A stretch of DNA of 48,573 bases from Thermoleophilaceae bacterium (lineage in GTDB: Bacteria > Actinomycetota > Thermoleophilia > Solirubrobacterales > Thermoleophilaceae). The notes beneath the pieces are model-generated. The model did not search any database and was not told the origin of the DNA. It saw nothing but the letters and a program-made list of their open reading frames with translations. Every line of letters begins with the position of its first letter. Position 1 is the stretch's first letter. The translations under genes and the position numbers were made by a program. Shown one piece after another: positions 47,934 through 48,573 of this stretch. Where the stretch lies: NCBI GenBank assembly GCA_025928265.1, contig JAICJV010000011.1, positions 1-48,573 on the forward strand, written 5' to 3'.

Positions 47934-48573
47934 ATGAAGAAGGCCCTGATCACCGGGATCACCGGGCAGGACGGGTCGTACCTGGCCGAGCAGCTGCTCG
48001 ACAAGGGGTACGAGGTGCACGGCATCGTCCGCCGGTCGTCGAGCTTCAACACCGATCGGATCGACCACCTCTACCGCGATCCGCACGAGCGCGGCGTCAA
48101 GCTCTTCATGCACTACGGCGACCTCAGCGAGTCGAGCCGGCTCGTGAAGCTGATCTACGAGATCCAGCCCGACGAGGTCTACCACCTGGGTGCACAGAGC
48201 CACGTGCGCGTGTCGTTCGACACGCCCGAATACACGGCGGACGTGACGGGGCTCGGCACCGTGCGCCTGCTCGAGGCCATCCGGGAGACCGGCGTGAAGA
48301 CGCGCTTCTACCAGGCCTCCTCGAGCGAGATGTTCGGCGCCGCGCCGCCGCCGCAGAACGAGGGCACGCCGTTCCACCCGCGCAGCCCGTACGCCGTGGC
48401 GAAGGTGGCCGCGCACTGGATGACGATCAACTACCGCGAGAGCTACGGCATGTTCGCGGCCACCGGGATCCTCTTCAACCACGAGTCCCCGCGCCGCGGC
48501 GAGACGTTCGTCACGCGCAAGATCACGCGCGCGCTGGCGCGCATCGAGGCCGGCCTCCAGGACAAGCTCTTCC
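47934..48573 (+). CDS. gmd: GDP-mannose 4,6-dehydratase, N-terminal part (partial)
   Basis: The frame is open from ATG 47934 to the window end (213 codons). [19 protein letters not shown] gives the NAD loop, [11 protein letters not shown] the Gmd signature, SSSEMFG the catalytic region and [12 protein letters not shown] the Tyr/Lys pair; [16 protein letters not shown] follows as in Gmd. It makes GDP-4-keto-6-deoxymannose, a precursor of fucose, rhamnose and perosamine derivatives, so a second 6-deoxyhexose is probably made here. The gene continues past the window. Confidence 0.95.
   Translation, partial: MKKALITGITGQDGSYLAEQLLDKGYEVHGIVRRSSSFNTDRIDHLYRDPHERGVKLFMHYGDLSESSRLVKLIYEIQPDEVYHLGAQSHVRVSFDTPEYTADVTGLGTVRLLEAIRETGVKTRFYQASSSEMFGAAPPPQNEGTPFHPRSPYAVAKVAAHWMTINYRESYGMFAATGILFNHESPRRGETFVTRKITRALARIEAGLQDKLF

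Noticed and set aside
1-48573. tRNA, rRNA or CRISPR features
   Set aside because: Gene-free gaps are short (longest about 170 bases) and none contains tRNA-like cloverleaf arms or spaced repeats.

Overview
The window is GC-rich (codon third positions are almost always G or C) and tightly packed. Most genes abut or overlap, and no gene-free stretch exceeds about 170 bases. The B12-type ribonucleotide reductase tail, a SARP-like regulator, the GlsB/YeaQ protein, the antigen-85-like esterase, frequent GTG/TTG starts and many NTGA stop/start overlaps suggest a high-GC actinobacterium. Thermoleophilia/Solirubrobacterales is my best guess. That is inference: no rRNA or other phylogenetic marker is present.

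Layout. 1-5604: C-terminus of NrdJ, a GNAT acetyltransferase, a small unknown protein, a MarR/MFS efflux pair with a clear palindromic operator, an esterase lipoprotein and a GH76 glycosidase. 5656-10822: a very large SARP/AAA regulator and two secreted proteins, one an SGNH hydrolase. 10981-17877: RidA, then a six-gene operon (APC permease, SDR, glutamine-synthetase-like ligase, class I amidotransferase-like hydrolase, aldehyde dehydrogenase, second SDR). This resembles the gamma-glutamylated amine (Puu) route but has two SDRs and no PuuB-type oxidase. 17878-25226: GlsB-like protein, acyl-CoA oxidase/dehydrogenase and WS/DGAT-like acyltransferase (one operon), a methyltransferase, an HxlR regulator coupled to a 23-residue-repeat protein, a divergent MFS pump and a cyclase-family hydrolase. 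25385-31616: GGDEF protein, PGRP amidase, His/Arg- and Pro/Ala-rich membrane protein and a seven-repeat PKD protein, all on the minus strand. 31719-34764: TetR regulator, quinone-reductase-like MDR and an acidic membrane protein. 34830-48573: L-2-hydroxyglutarate oxidase, then a surface-polysaccharide region (RfbC, RfbF, RfbG, GT2, large HAD protein, methyltransferase, a VapBC-type toxin-antitoxin, Wzt/Wzm ABC exporter, DUF2142 membrane protein, a two-helix membrane protein and the start of Gmd).

The most unusual signals are not ordinary genes. (i) Two copies of a palindromic element (1253-1319 and 33218-33384) share exact ends. The short copy is an internal-deletion version of the long one, and in each copy the terminal TAG is the stop codon of the neighbouring gene. 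(ii) A second, unrelated imperfect palindrome (25223-25388) fills a whole convergent intergenic gap, and both flanking genes stop at its terminal TAG. (iii) A glycosyltransferase gene appears to start at CTG in a CTGA overlap, matching the GTGA/ATGA/TTGA junctions elsewhere. (iv) The Puu-like operon has alcohol-dehydrogenase-type SDRs where an amine oxidase is expected, which suggests an amino-alcohol substrate.
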